From NCBI GenBank assembly GCA_039654915.1, contig CM077594.1:12180001-12244000 (forward strand): a DNA stretch of 64,000 nt. Reading direction: 5' to 3'. The position numbers and the translations under genes were made by a program. Numbering within the stretch: the stretch's first letter is position 1; each line of letters opens with the position of its first letter. The notes under the pieces are model-generated. The model saw only the letters and a list, made by a program, of their open reading frames with translations, ran no database searches and was not told the origin of the DNA. The stretch comes from Aquilaria yunnanensis (Eukaryota; Streptophyta; Magnoliopsida; Malvales; Thymelaeaceae). Shown here in pieces: positions 11,610 to 23,699 of this stretch.

Positions 11610-12488
11610 TGATAGCCAAATGCTATCGCCTCTATCTGGCCGAACTTCCTGCCACAATGATGGCCAGAAGAAGCTGGCGCTACCCGAGAAAAGGTGCGAT
11701 CAGGCACCTCGGGAGATAGCCGAAGAGCTCCGAGCCCGGCACGCCAGGAAACCCCGAGGACACTACTCGCCCCCCAAGGTTGTGAACATATCGCCTTCGG
11801 AAAAGCGGCACCAGACATAGCGAGCCGAACATGATATCCCCGAAGGCGGAACTCCCTGAAACTGGGAACCCCCGAACTGAGGGCTTGTTTCCCGAAGAGG
11901 CTCTGTCCGACCTAGAGGACGAGCTCACCCAGGGACCTCGGGAGTACGGCAGGAGCATTTATGGAAGCATTCAAGGAAGCCTCTGACACGTCCTTTCACA
12001 GACGTCATAAAGTCGCCTGAATAGGCGCTCTGACATACGGACGCCATCAGAATCACATCATGGCCCATCTCAGCACATGGCTCAGGACAACCTGCTACCA
12101 GTTATCTGTCTCCTACGCCCAGAAACTCAGGGAACATCCGACCGAACACGTGTCGTGATCTGAACGGGCTAGGCCCTCCTATAAATACCAGGAATTAATA
12201 CTGGGTAGGAGGCTGGTTGGTTGGCCAAACACTGCTCCCACACTCTAAGAAAACTACTAGGCGAGATTCTTCAGCCCTTTGTGCTATTTCCTCTGCCTTT
12301 TCTCAGCCACCACTGACTTGGGCGTCGGAGGCTCCCCCCTCGGAAAAACACTCCGGGGACCTCCTAACCCTTTGTTTCTGAGCTTTCAGGCACTCTCCTT
12401 GGGGCTTACCGTTCCACCAGGCGTTCTTCCTCCCAGAAGTCTCTCCACCAGTCACCATGACTATAAACGATGAGGCCCCTGGCCATCA
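11610..12488 (+). repeat. Element C 5' LTR (879 bp)
   Basis: Begins TGATAGCCAAATGCTATCGCC and ends GGCCATCA. U3 has CGAACACGTGTCG (near 12145) and a TATAAATA box near 12180. A hairpin-forming CCTCGG/CCGGGG pair and CTAACCC-pyrimidine-CAG (ending 12389) precede the gag ATG at 12457. Confidence 0.95.
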
Positions 12489-14169
12489 TTTGGCTCCGTC
12501 TGTGGGAACCCGCTCTGAGATCGCCGTCGTTGAGACTCAGCGTTCTAAGGACAAGAGGCTCCCGAAGTCCCCGTCCGCGCCTGAGATACAACCGGCTGCT
12601 GAGCAAACACTCCCAGGGACTTCTGCGCCTGAGGAAGACCGCCCTCTGGTAATCACCATGAGCTTCTTGAGGGACTTTCAGCGTTCGGTCGTGTCTGAAA
12701 TGACCCAGTAGATCGACCGAAGGTGGCCATAGCAAGCACAGGCCCAGAGACCCCCCTCACCGACACGCCCTCGGGAGAAAAGCCCCAAGTCTACACATCG
12801 CAGTTCGGGGAGTGGAGACCCTCATGAAGAATCATCCACAGAAAATATAGCCCTCGGGAAACGGCCTGTGGGGCAAATCGGGTCGAAGCGACCGAGAGTC
12901 TCAGAGCGAAGCAGTCCGTCGCCTGAGGCGAGGTCCTTGTCCCCTCAGCGCCGAACTCACCCCCCGAAGAGGCGCCGGCGATCTCCATTCCCTGAAGAAG
13001 GCCCTAGCGCCACAGTGCTGATGGAGAGGATACTAGCACGGCTGGACAGAGTGGAGAAACAAGTGGCCAGAAAACCCGTTTGGGCCAGACTCTCGGGAAC
13101 ATGCTGCAAAGATGACTCGCCATTTATTCAGGCCGTTGTTGAGGCAGCCATGCCAGGTGACTTCAAAGTACCTCGGTTGGACATTTATGATGGCCGTACT
13201 GATCCACAGGCCCATTTGACGAAGTATAGACGCAGCATGATAATACACGGTGCTGACGACGCTACCATGTGCAAGTGCTTCGAAGTCACCCTCACAGGGC
13301 CAGCAACTGCGTGGTACAATTCATTGCCTTCAGGGACCATCACTGAGTTCCAGGAGTTGTCCACGGCCTTCACACAGCAATTCATTGGGAGCAGACCTAC
13401 GGCGAAGATGCCTGTGCAGATGTTCGACATAGAGCAGAGGAATGGAGAAACCATCCGAGACTATGTCGAAATATTCAATGGGGAAGCTCTGAGCGTCCCA
13501 GACTTCAGGCCCGAAATCCGCATTCTTGCCATGACACGAGGCTTTCGGCGAGACTCACAGCTGTTCTACGAGTTCTCAAAGGACCCCCCGAAGACCCTCG
13601 GAGAATTTTACCGAAGAGCAGAACAGCACATGACCGCTGAAGAACTAAGAATGGCTGGGCCGAAGTCGGATCACCACCACCCCGAAGAGTCCAGTCAACA
13701 AGCTCGGCATCCTACAGAATACGCAGGATGACCTCGGAGGATGCGAGGAAGGAAACCTCAAAGTTTCACACCATTGAGCACTTCACGGACCAACATTCTC
13801 ATGGCGCTGGAAAGGCAAGGGACGCAGATTCGGCGACCAAGGGCCATGACTGCCGATAATAAGAAGAATGCAAAGAAGTTCTGCCAGTTCCATCGCGACC
13901 ACGGTCATGACACCGAAGACTCTTTCCAGCTGAAGAAGTACATAGAGTCGCTGATAAAACTGGGCCAACTTCGGAAATACCTGAGGATGCCATCCCCGGA
14001 GGACAGAAAAATGGAAGAAGAAGGGGCCAAAGATGAGGACTATGACTCCGACAGGCGGAGAAATAGAAGTCCAAAAAAGCGCCCTCCACCTCCAGCAGGG
14101 GTTATCTAAACCATCACCACGGGGCTCCCATCCTCGGAAAGAAAGCGGAAAGCCAGAGAAATTGCAGTC
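12457..14169 (+). pseudogene. Element C gag
   Basis: Same organisation as gag of B: start ATG inside the LTR at 12457, frame through the primer-binding site, then a Pro/Arg/Ser-rich segment, capsid (about 13140-13660) and the knuckle CQFHRDHGHDTEDS, in which the last cysteine has become serine (about 13882-13923). Nonsense codons include TAG 12709-12711, further stops between 12712 and 12867, TGA 13729-13731 and TAA 14107-14109. All lie in one frame that continues into protease, which shows that the ancestral gag-pol was a single frame. Confidence 0.9.
12491..12508 (+). other. Element C primer-binding site
   Basis: TGGCTCCGTCTGTGGGAA, two bases after the LTR. One base differs from B and E (TGGCTCC for TGGCGCC). 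Confidence 0.8.
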
Positions 14170-16440
14170 ATGGAGTATCAAAGTCCATCAAAGAAGCTGG
14201 CTCACAAAGATGGCTCCACTGTCGTCTTCCCCCACGGCGATCCGCTACCGATTATGGCGAGAGTAGGGAACTGGGACGTCAAAAGAGTGTTGCTTGATGA
14301 TGGCTCAAGTGCTGACGTCCTATTCTCGCACCCGCTGCCGAGCTTGGGCATCTCCGGCAGCGAACTGAAGCCTGTCACCTCTCCCACTTTTGGCTTGGAC
14401 CACCCGAACTCCCCGTCCTCGGATGTATCGACCTCCCGCTGATGATGAAAGGGACTTCGGTGAACGGAGCAGCTGAGTTGAACGCCTCCACAATGGAGAG
14501 ATTCATCGTCATGAACGTCCCGTCCTCGTACAACACCATCCTTGGAAGGCAGACAATGGGGAATCTGCATATTAGCCCTGATGTGAAGTACTTGACTGTC
14601 ACATTCGCCACCAAGGATGGAGATGCAGAGGTATTCATAGACCAAGCCGAGGTAAGAAAAGCTACGGCAAGCAACTTCGCGCAAACGATGGCGGCAAGGG
14701 CACCAGAAAAAGGCAAAGAAGAAGATCTCGCCAAAACAGAAATGGAAGCAATAGAGCTTATCCCAGGTCAATCTACCCGAATAGGGAAGAGCTTGGCCGA
14801 AGGTGACAAGGAAAATCTTGTATCCTTTCTGTTGGAAAATAAAAATCTGTTTGCCTACTCGCCGAAAGATATGCCGGGGGTGAACCCTGGCATAATACGG
14901 CATAGCCTCAAAGTAAGTCCGAAAGCAAGGCCTGTCCGGCAAAAGAAACGAAGCATCTCAGCCCACAAAAGCAACTTTGTCAAAACCGAAGTCCAGCGTC
15001 TCCTAGATGCTGAAGTTATCAGGGAGGTCAAGTACCCCGAATGATTAAGCAACGTGGTCATCGCCACAAAAGAAGGTAGCAGCAAACTCCGGATGTGCAT
15101 CGACTTCAGAAACTTGAGCAATGCTTGCCCGAAAAACTCACACCCTCTGCCGCCAATAGATCAACTGGTAGATTCAACTGCTGAATATGGGCTCCTAAGT
15201 TTCCTAGACACCTTCAGTGGCTACCATCAGATAAGGATGGACCCCGAACATGAAGAGAAGACTGCCTTCATCACCGAGGGAGGAACATATTGCTATATCA
15301 GGATGCCATTCGGGCTCAAAAATGCAGGAGCCACCTACCAGAGGCTGATGAACAAGGTCTTCAAAGACCAAATTGGGAGAAACATGGAGGTGTATGTTGA
15401 TGATATGATAGTCAAGAGCAAGCTGCCTGGCTACCACGGTGCAGATTTAGAGGAAACCTTCCAAAAGCTCAGAGCCTTCGGGATCCATCTTAATCCTGAA
15501 AAGTGCATCTTCGGGGTGACCTCGGGAAAATTCCTTGGGTACATGGTATCCGAAAGAGGCATTGACGCTAACCCCGAGAAGATTAAGGCTCTGCTTGAGT
15601 TCCGAACTCCTGCCACAGTCAAAGATGTGCAGAGACTCACCGGAAGAATAACCTCTCTGAGCAGGTTTATTTCCAGGTACGGAGATAGGTGTAGACCTTT
15701 CTTCAAAGTCCTCACAAAGGCAATAAAAATGGAAGGCGACCTCGGAAGAAATGATCATCCTTGGGATGAAGATTGCCAAAAGGCCTGGAAAGAACTCAAA
15801 GTCTACCTGGCCAGCCTGCCGACTCTGCGACAACCTCGGGAGAGAGAGCCCCTCGTACTGTACCTCACCGTCACAGAAAAAACTGTGAGCTCGGTCCTCG
15901 TAAAAGAAGAAGGGTCAAAGCAATGGCCGGTCCCTGCATGGCGCCGAAGTCAGGTACCCTTTGCTTCAAAAAGCTATATACGCCTTGGTGCTTGCAGGGA
16001 GAAGGCTGCGACCATACTTTCAGGCTCACCCCATCATCGTCCGAAGTAGTCTGCCGCTACGGGATGTCATGAAGGGAGTAGATCATTCGGGAAGGCTCTC
16101 CAAAGTGGTGCATACAGCTGGGCGAACACGAAATTACGTATGAGCCTCAGAAGGCCATAAAAGCTCAAGGCGTATTATCAGGGGCCCCGAAGCCCTCATA
16201 GCGGGATTGCGCTTGGCCAGAAAGATTGGCGTGAGAAACTTAAAGGCTCACAGCGATTCCCAGCTGGTAGTTCGGCAGACGCCAGGAGATTATGGGGCAA
16301 AGGACCCAATCTTGGCAAAATATCATGAGCTAGTAGCAAAGCTCATCCAAGAGTTTGACACCGTACAGATCGAAAATGTACCTCGGCGGAATAACACTGA
16401 GGCAGATTGCTTGGCGAAGTCGAAAACATATACCGAGGTG
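14170..16440 (+). pseudogene. Element C protease, reverse transcriptase, RNase H, truncated aRNH
   Basis: Protease region 14170-14640 with LLDDGSSADVLF. A one-base change of frame occurs near 14395-14415, and the frame resumes at 14442. RT follows with a TGA at 15042-15044 where relatives have Trp; the catalytic YVDDMIVKS is near 15390-15418. In RNase H about 16 bases are missing after 15929 (compare B 7630-7646). Two further deletions near 16171 and 16190 remove the first half of the archaeal-type RNase H, including LYVDGA. The remainder (LIAGLRLARKIGVR, DSQLVVRQ) is readable from 16195. Confidence 0.9.
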
Positions 16441-17727
16441 CTAGACCATCCGAGCATCTCAGTGCTGAGCATGACGACCTCGGGAACAGAATGGAAAGAC
16501 CCAATAAAAAGATACCTCGTAGAGAATTTGGTCCCCGAAGACCCCGGCGATGCTGCAAGACTACGAAGACGCTCCGGAAGATTCTTCCTGATTGGCGAAG
16601 AGTTATATCGGCAGGGATATGCGAATCCGCTGCAAAGATGTATGGATGAAAAGGATACTGAAATGGTCCTTGAAGAAGTTCACGAAGGCATGTGTGGTTC
16701 ACACATTGGAACTGATGCCATGGCAGCAGTGATACTCCGCCAAGGATACTTCTGGCCTACCCTGAGAAAGGACGCAAGACAGTTCGGCCGGAAATGTGGT
16801 AGCTGCCAGAGACACACGAAAATCCAGAGGACACCCTAGGAAATGGTAACTTCGGCAGACTATCCTTGGCCCTTCGCAGTCTGGGGTATAGACCTTATTG
16901 GGCCACTCCCCACAGCACCCGGAGGCGTGAAATTCTGCGTGGTAGCAGTGGACGATTTCTCAAAGTGGGTGGAGGCAGAACCACTAGCAACTATCTCGGC
17001 AAAAGAAGTGCAGAAGTTCCTATGGAAGAACATCGTATCTAGATTTGGCATACCGAGGGTACTAGTAGCTGATAATGGATCCCAGTTCACAGACAAAGGA
17101 TTCCAAGAATTCATCAGCGACCTCGGAATAAAGATGCACTTCGCCCCAGTAGCTCACCCCCAAAGCAACGGGCAGGTGGAAGTATCGAACAGGACCATAA
17201 AAGATGGCCTGAAAAAGAGACTATAGGAAGCCAAGGGGAAATGGCCAGGAGAACTCCAAAGTGTATTATGGAGCTACCGAACGACGCCCCGAAGAGCCAC
17301 AGGGGAGACTCCTTTCTCACTCGTCTTCGGAACAGAGTCCATTATCCCATTAGAGGTAGTTCAACCTTCAATACGGGTGCAAGTATTTGATGAAGGTGGT
17401 AACGACCTCGGCCTGAGAACCAATCTCGATCTTGTGGCCGAACACAGAGAAATAGCCGAGCTGAGAAGAAAAGCTTTTCAGCAAAGAGTGACCGCGGCTG
17501 TAAACTTACGGGCCAGGCCAAAAGAAATCAAGAAGGGAGACCTCGTTCTCCGAAAGGCCGACTTCGCACACCGAAGGCCATCCCATGGCGTACTTCGCGC
17601 AAACTGGGAAGGACCCTATCTGGTTCTCGATGAAGTACGAAAAGGCGTGTACAAGCTTGGCGACGCCGAAGGCGTAGAATTGAAGAACACTTGGCACTCA
17701 GACGCCTTGAAAAAATTCTACGCTTAA
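16441..17727 (+). pseudogene. Element C integrase
   Basis: Zinc-binding region at about 16680-16820 (HEGMCGSHIGTDAM, CGSCQRH). A TAG at 16837-16839 follows it. The DDE core (WGIDLIGPLP, VLVADNGSQF, NGQVEVSNRTIKDGL) has all three catalytic residues but is cut by TAG at 17224-17226. The C-terminal domain continues to a TAA at about 17725 after ...SDALKKFYA. Broken copy. Confidence 0.9.
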
Positions 17728-17884
17728 GGTTGAGCGGAGGAGTTATGTTGTACAGAATGGCCTTGAGAAAAATTCTTAAGCGTACAGAAATTAGGCAAAA
17801 CAAATTTCCGCAAAAGTGCTCGACATGATAAAGCGTAGATATGACTTTCCGAAGTCCCTTGAGCCATCACGCTCGGGAAAGATG
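17728..17884 (+). other. Element C 3' non-coding stretch, left part, with one repeat unit
   Basis: Contains TCCGAAGTCCCTTGAGCCATCACGCTCGGGA (about 17848-17878), one unit of the tandem repeat that continues at 27934. Element F inserted here; AGATG at 17880-17884 is the left copy of its target duplication. Confidence 0.8.
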
Positions 17885-18762
17885 TGATGGCGAGGGGCCT
17901 CATCGTTTATAGTCATGGTGACTGGTGGAGAGACTTCTGGGAGGAAGAACGCCTGGTGGAATGGATAGCCCCAAGGAGAGTGCCTGAAAGCTCAGAAACA
18001 AAGGGTTAGGAGGCCCCCGGAGTGTTTTTCCGGGGGGGAGCCTCCGACGCCCAAGTCAGTGGTGGCTGAGAAAAGGCAGAGGAAATAGCACAAAGGGCTG
18101 AAGAATCTCGCCTGGTGGTTTTCTCAGAGTGTGGGAGCAGTGTCTTTGGCCAACCAACCAGCCTCCTGCCCAGTATTAATTCCTGGTATTTATAGGAGCG
18201 CCTAGCCCGTTCAGATCGCGACACGTGTTCGGTCGGATGTTCCTGAATTTCTGGGCATAGGGGACAGATAGCTGGTAGTAGGTTACCTTGAGCCACGTGC
18301 TGAGATGGGCCATGATGCGATCCTAATGGCGTCCGTGTGTCAGAGCGGCCCATCGAGGCGGCTTTATGACGTCTATGAAAGGACGTGTCAGAGGCTTCCT
18401 TAAACGCTTCCATAAATGTTCCTGCCGTACTCCCGAGGTCCCTGGGTGAGGTCGTCCTCTAGTTCGGACAGAGCCTCTTCGGGAAACAAGCCCTCAGTTC
18501 GGGGGTTCCCAGTTTCAGGGAGTTCCGCCTTCGGGGATATCATTTCGGCTCGCTGTCTGGTGCCGCTTTTCCGAAGGCGATCTGTTCACAACCTTGGGGG
18601 GCCGAGTAGTGTCCTCGGGGTTTCCTGGCGTGCCGGGCTCGGAGCTCTTCGGCTATCTCCCGAGGTGCCTGATCGCACCTTTTCTCGGGTAGCGCCAGCT
18701 TCTTCTGGCCATCATTATGGCAGGGAGTTCGGCCAGATAGAGGCGATAGCGTTTGGCTATCA
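17885..18762 (-). repeat. Element F 3' LTR (878 bp)
   Basis: Reverse complement begins TGATAGCCAAACGC at 18762 and ends CGCCATCA at 17885. It is preceded on the minus strand by CCAAAGGGGGGCATG (18763-18776), a polypurine tract. U3 has the ACACGTGTC motif near 18221 and a TATAAATA box near 18190 (minus). Confidence 0.95.
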
Positions 18763-18800
18763 CATGCCCCCCTTTGGAAAGCCGAAGTGAAGACTTCGGT
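18763..18800 (-). other. Element F polypurine tract and adjoining stem-loop
   Basis: Minus-strand AAAGGGGGGCATG abuts the 3' LTR. Next to it CCGAAGT (18782-18788) and ACTTCGG (18793-18799) form a 7-bp stem with a four-base loop. Confidence 0.8.
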
Positions 18801-19149
18801 TTTGCATCTCTTTCCGAGGTTGTATATGGGAGTTTCTTTGGAAGCTTAACCTGTTCCGAGGATGCGACTTTTGCCCGAAGATCATGGACTCTTTGGCCTT
18901 GGCCTGTTCTTTGGTGTCTTCGAGGCGGAGCCTGTGCCGAAGATAGACCTTTTGCCCGAAGGTCATGGGCTGTTCAGCCATAGCCCGTTTCTTGGCGTCC
19001 TCAAGGTGGCCTGCTCTTTGTTTCTGCAGGTCTGTTTGGCCAAGCGTGTCAGTCTGAGCGGCGCGTCCCAGTTTTCCAGGGATGTCAAAGGACGTGTCCT
19101 AGCTTGTAAGGGACGTTTGGAGGACGTGTCCCCCAATTTCGCGCAGTGG

Positions 19150-19300
19150 TTGACACGTGGTGCTTTGCCATTGGAGGAGAGTCACGTCGGTTACAGAGGG
19201 CGCGCCTTTTCAGGTACAGAGAGCAGTTACGGCGACGGTTCGCCTCCAAAGAGTACTTATGAGGATGTTTCGGTTACCCACCTCTGGCTTATAAATAGCC
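19150..19300 (+). promoter_or_regulatory. Element F antisense-gene promoter
   Basis: TGACACGTGG (G-box, 19151-19160) lies 129 bases before TTATAAATA (19289-19297), and the aORF ATG is at 19538. The same arrangement occurs at the matching place in all five element copies. Bases 18801-19150 hold no gene that I recognise. Confidence 0.65.
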
Positions 19301-19537
19301 CACTCCATCATAAGTTCCTTTTGCTTTCTCTTCTGCTTTGCCCCTGTTCTTGCACTTTCTTGCTTTCTGTGGCGGAGCTACCTTAATCAGAGCTTTTTTC
19401 CAGCCAGCTTTCACGACGGCGTCCTCAGATTTTGGCAAATCTTTCGGTGGGTTTTTGTTTTTCAGAGCGCTTTGATCCCTGTGTTCTTTTGAGTTTTTCT
19501 CTGGAAACTATTTTCTTCCATTTTCAAACTCATTTTT

Positions 19538-21921
19538 ATGTCGAAAATGCCCATTCCTGAGAGCTGGCAGCCTCTTTTAGCCCATCCTTGTTGCACCACC
19601 CCTGAAAAGTTAGAGAGGTGGAAGAAAAAATTCTTTCTTCCCTCTTACGCCAATACTAGGCTGCCTCGTTCTAGCCATTATGCTTTTTCAAACCACAGTA
19701 AGGAGGTTACCGTTTTCCGAGCCCAGCTGAAGGCCGGTCTTCGGTATCCTCCCCCGAAGATGGTGTGCGAGTTCTGCAAATTTCATGGCATTGCTGTGAA
19801 CCAGCTTCCTCCGAACTCGTTCTGCTATTTTAACGCCTACCTCTGCATGTGTGGCGTCTTCGGGATAGAACCCAATTTCAGAATCTTTATGCAGTATTAC
19901 AAGCTCTCTGTGGTCCCAAAGGGTGGCTTCTATTTCATGCTACCTCGGGGATCCGGGAGCAAGAAATTCATGTTCACCTTCGCCACTAAAGATTGGCAAC
20001 AGAAGTTTTTCTTCATGAAGATGGATGAGGCCTAGTCGTATGTTCCGACCAAATGGTCTCAGGGAACACTGGATGTGGACGTTGCTGATCCGAGGATGCT
20101 GCTGACCCCAGAGTTAGCTCCCTTGTTTGCAGATTTTGACGCCCGCATTCGGGCTGTCTCTGACTGGGATCCCGAGATCGTTCCGCTCGCCCTTTACCCT
20201 TTTCCAATCAACTGGAGGCTGATGACCGAAGAGGTCCTTCGGGAGCTAAAGGTGGTAAAGGAGCACGAGACTGACCTCGGGATGCCGGCTCCTGCCATCG
20301 CCGGGAAGGATTCCTAGTTGGTCAAGCTTCTTAAGGAGGAAACTTCTTTCGAAGCGCTTGCCGAAAGTGAGTTATCTTCTACTCCTTTACTGTTCTTTCC
20401 TCGGACTTACGCTGATGTTTCTCTCCTTTTTCAGAGATGGGCGACGCGACTGCTGCCTATTACAAGTCCCTTTTCACCGGCCAAGTGGAGGAGGGTGACC
20501 AGACGAACAAGGCGCCTTCCCGAAGGCGGAAGTCTACTGGCGCGGGGCCTTCGAGGAAACGGGCAAAGAGAGTTATTCCAGAAGAAATCCCCAAGGAGAC
20601 CGCCGAGGAGCCTGGGACAGCCGAAGTTCCGGCGTCTGAGGCTGCTGCTTCCGAGGTCCCTCTAACCGACGTCCCTTCTCAGAGTCTTACCGCGTCACAG
20701 GCCCTCCTTGATGTAGTGGTAGAAGTACCTTCTGCCGAGGAGCGGCGCAAGCGGAAGGGCAAGGGCATTTCGGCTGAGGACTCCGAGGACGATGTTGTCG
20801 AGGTTCCGCCAGGTTTGTTTCCAGACAAAGTGTACTTCCTTTTTCTGGATTGGCTTCTTTGTCTTTGATCTCCTTCTCATTCTTACCACGCAGGGGAGTT
20901 GACTACCCCTAGCTGGGTGGCTGATCATGCTCGGAAACGAGCTCTTCGGGATGCCAAAATCCCGCAAGGGAAGATACCCAACGAGCCTTTTTGGACGTTT
21001 ACGGAGGACATGAATATGTACTCCGAGGACGCTCCTCAAATGGCTAAGGAAATTTCGAAGGGGGTGCTCACCGAGGCCTCTTTCAAGGCTATAGCAGCGG
21101 CCCACCCGGGGGATAACACCCTCGCCGCAAAGATCACCGAGCATGCTGCTCAGGTATATCCTTCACAGCTCTTTCCCTTCAATTCTTCCCTAAGTGTTTG
21201 GCTCTCACTGACCTTGCGTTTATTTTTTGCAGCTGATGGGGTACACCGCCTTTCTCCAAGTTCGGGTGGCCAGGGAGGTTGCTTTTCGAACTTCGGCCAC
21301 TCGAACCATGAATGAGACGAGGACCGCACCCGCGGAGTCGGTCGCCAAAAACCAGCAGCTGAAAGAGGCTGCTGAGAAAGAAGTAGCTGCCCTTCGGGAG
21401 GAGTTCCGGAAGGAAAAAGAAGAACTTGAAAAGGACTCCTCCAAGAAGATCGCTGACCTCGGTGACCAAATAAAGGGGATGCTTGCTGCCAACGAAGACC
21501 TTCTCCAGCACAAGGCTGGTTCTGACAGCCGTATAGCGTCGTTGACGAATGAGAATAACGCTCTCCGGGCCGAGGTCGAGTCATTGAAGAAGGAGCCGAA
21601 GGGGATGAGCGGATAAAGGCGCTGGAGGAGGAGGTCGAGGACCTGAAGGACGAGCTCGACGACCTCGAGCTTGAGAAGAACAAGTCTGATCAGATGAGCA
21701 AGGTCGCGTTCCAGCACGGCTTCTGCCTTGCTCGGTACCAGGTTCTCCAGAGGTTCCCAGATCTGGACCTCTCTTTTCTAGAGGGTCTAAACATTCCTGG
21801 GGGACCTCGGTAGAAATGGTCCAAGGCCGAACATCTGAAACTTCCTCCTTCAATTCCAGCGCCGAAGGTGGTGGAAAAGGGCGGGCAAGCGAGTGGCTCT
21901 CGGGACGCCGCGAACCCTTAG
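19538..21921 (+). pseudogene. Element F antisense gene (aORF), four exons
   Basis: Exons 19538-20366, 20435-20812, 20894-21153 and 21233-21921 with GT-AG introns of 68, 81 and 79 nt; donors GTGAGT, GTTTGT, GTATAT. Exon 1 encodes the MPIPESWQPLL start and a Transposase_28-like domain (LKAGLRYPPPKMVCEFCKFH, QLPPNSFCYFNAYLCMCGVF, GGFYFMLPRGSGSKKFMF). Exon 2 is basic (SRRRKSTGAGPSRKRAKR) and exon 4 is coiled coil. Lesions: a 12-nt in-frame deletion near 19995, TAG at about 20034 (Trp in relatives), TAG near 20316, a one-base loss near 21597 and TAG near 21811. Function is unknown; nuclear location is only suggested by the basic stretch. Confidence 0.85.
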
Positions 21922-22640
21922 GCTATTTTAGGGCCCCTTTTCCTTCCCTTCTATTTTGTAATCCTTCTTCGGGCAGTTCTTTACTGTAAGGCAGCTTTGC
22001 TCTTAATGAAGATTTTTTTTGGCTAAGTCTTTTCTTGCCAGTTTCTTCATTTCCATTGTCCCGAACACGTTCGCTCAAGAGACTTCGGAAAACCTGCGTT
22101 TAAAGAAACTTTTTTACCTTCCTTTGTCCCGAGTGCGCTTGCTCGAAAGACTTTCTGGAAGGCCTGAAAAAATTTGACTAAGTCTTTTTGCAGGCTTTTG
22201 CATTTCCAATTTACCCCGAACATGATTGCTCAAGGGACTTCGGAAGACCTTTAGTAAAATTTTTTGTTTTTCCATTTGTCCCGAGCATGTTTGCTCAAGA
22301 GACTTCGGAAAACCTTTCGCGAGATTTTTCACTTCCCATTTTCCCGAGCATGTTCGCTCAAGGGAGTTCGGAAAATTATCCCTGCGTTGGCTATGGCAAG
22401 TACTTCTGCGAGATTTTTGTTTTCCATTTTTCCCGAGCGAGATGGCTCAAGAGAGTTCGGAAAATTATCCCTGTGTTGGCTATGGCGAGTACTTCTGCGA
22501 GATTTTTGTTTTCCATTTTTCCCGAGCGAGATGGCTCAAGGGACTTCGGAAAGTCATACCTACGCTTTATCATGGCGAGCATCTTTGCGGAATCCTGTTT
22601 TGCACAATTTCTATACACTTAAGAATTTTTCTTAAGGCGT
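21922..22640 (-). repeat. Element F tandem repeats between integrase and antisense gene
   Basis: About seven degenerate units of 60-90 bp (22050-22595), each with a core like TCCCGAACATGTTCGCTCAAGGGACTTCGGAAAA. In the better copies CGAACATGTTCG is a perfect palindrome and CCGAA...TTCGG frames the core. The last two units are about 90 bp and nearly identical, with GTTGGCTATGGCGAGTACTTCTGCGAG. An AATGAA poly(A)-like signal for the antisense gene lies near 22004. Confidence 0.85.
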
Positions 22641-23699
22641 CTGAGTGCCAAGTGTTTTTCAATTCTACGCCTTCGGCGTCGCCAAGCTTGTACACGCCTT
22701 TCCGTACTTCGGCGAGAACCAGATAGGGTCTTTCCCAGTTTGCGCGAAGTACGCCATGGGATGGCCTTCGGGGTGCGAAGTCGGCCTTTCAGAGAACGAG
22801 GTCTCCCTTCTTGATTTCTTTTGGCCTGGCCCGTAAGTTTACAGCCGCGGCCACTCTTTGCTGAAAAGCTTTTCTTCTCAGCTCGGCTATTTCTCTGTGT
22901 TCGGCCACAAGATCGAGATTGGTTCTTAGGCCGAGGTCATTACCACCTTCATCAAATACTTGCACCCGTACTGAAGGTTGAACTACCTCTATTGGGATAA
23001 TGGCCTCTGTTCCGAAGACGAGTGAGAAAGGAGTCTCCCCTGTGGCTCTTCGGGGCGTCGTTCGGTAGCTCCATAATACACTTTGGAGTTCTCCTGGCCA
23101 TTTCCCCTTGGCTTCCCCTAGTCTCTTTTTCAGGCCATCTTTTATGGTCCTGTTCGATACTTCCACCTGCCCGTTGCTTTGGGGGTGAGCTACTGGGGCA
23201 AAGTGCATCTTTATTCCGAGGTCGCTGATGAATTCTTGGAAACCTTTGTCTGTGAACTAGGATCCATTATCAGCTACTAGTACCCTCGGTATGCCAAATC
23301 TGCATACGATGTTCTTCCATACGAACTTCTGCACTTCTTTTGCCGAGATAGTTGCTAGTGGTTCTGCCTCCACCCTCTTTGAGAAATAGTCCACTGCTAC
23401 CACGCAGAATTTCACGCCTCCGGGTGCTGTGGGGAGTGGCCCAATGAGGTCTATACCCCAGACTGCGAAGGGTCAAGGATAGTCTGCCGACGTTACCGTT
23501 TCCGATGGTGCCCTCTGGATGTTCGCGTGTCTCTGGCAGCTACCACTTTTCCGGGCGAACTGCCTTACGCCCTTTCTCAGGGTAGGCCAGAAGTATCCTT
23601 GGCGGAGTATCACTGCTGCCAGGGCATCAGTTCCAATGTGTGAACCACACATGCCTTCATGAACTTCTTCAAGGATCATTTCAGTATCCCTTTTCACCC
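22623..23699 (-). pseudogene. Element F integrase
   Basis: Zinc-binding region at about 23540-23690 (HEGMCGSHIGTDAL, CQRHANIQR). The core is interrupted by a TAG near 23260 (Gln in relatives) but keeps FAPVAHPQSNGQVEVSNRT. The C-terminal end is abnormal. Compared with C, the segment between two GCCTTGA(A/G)AAAA(A)TTC repeats is lost, so the usual FYA stop is replaced by about six other codons. Not functional. Confidence 0.85.

Noticed and set aside
18416..18790. Recurrent 90-124 codon open frames antisense to the C/F LTRs (also 11680-11958 and 31714-31992)
   Set aside because: They recur only because the LTR is repeated; no known domain, and they overlap the U3 promoter.
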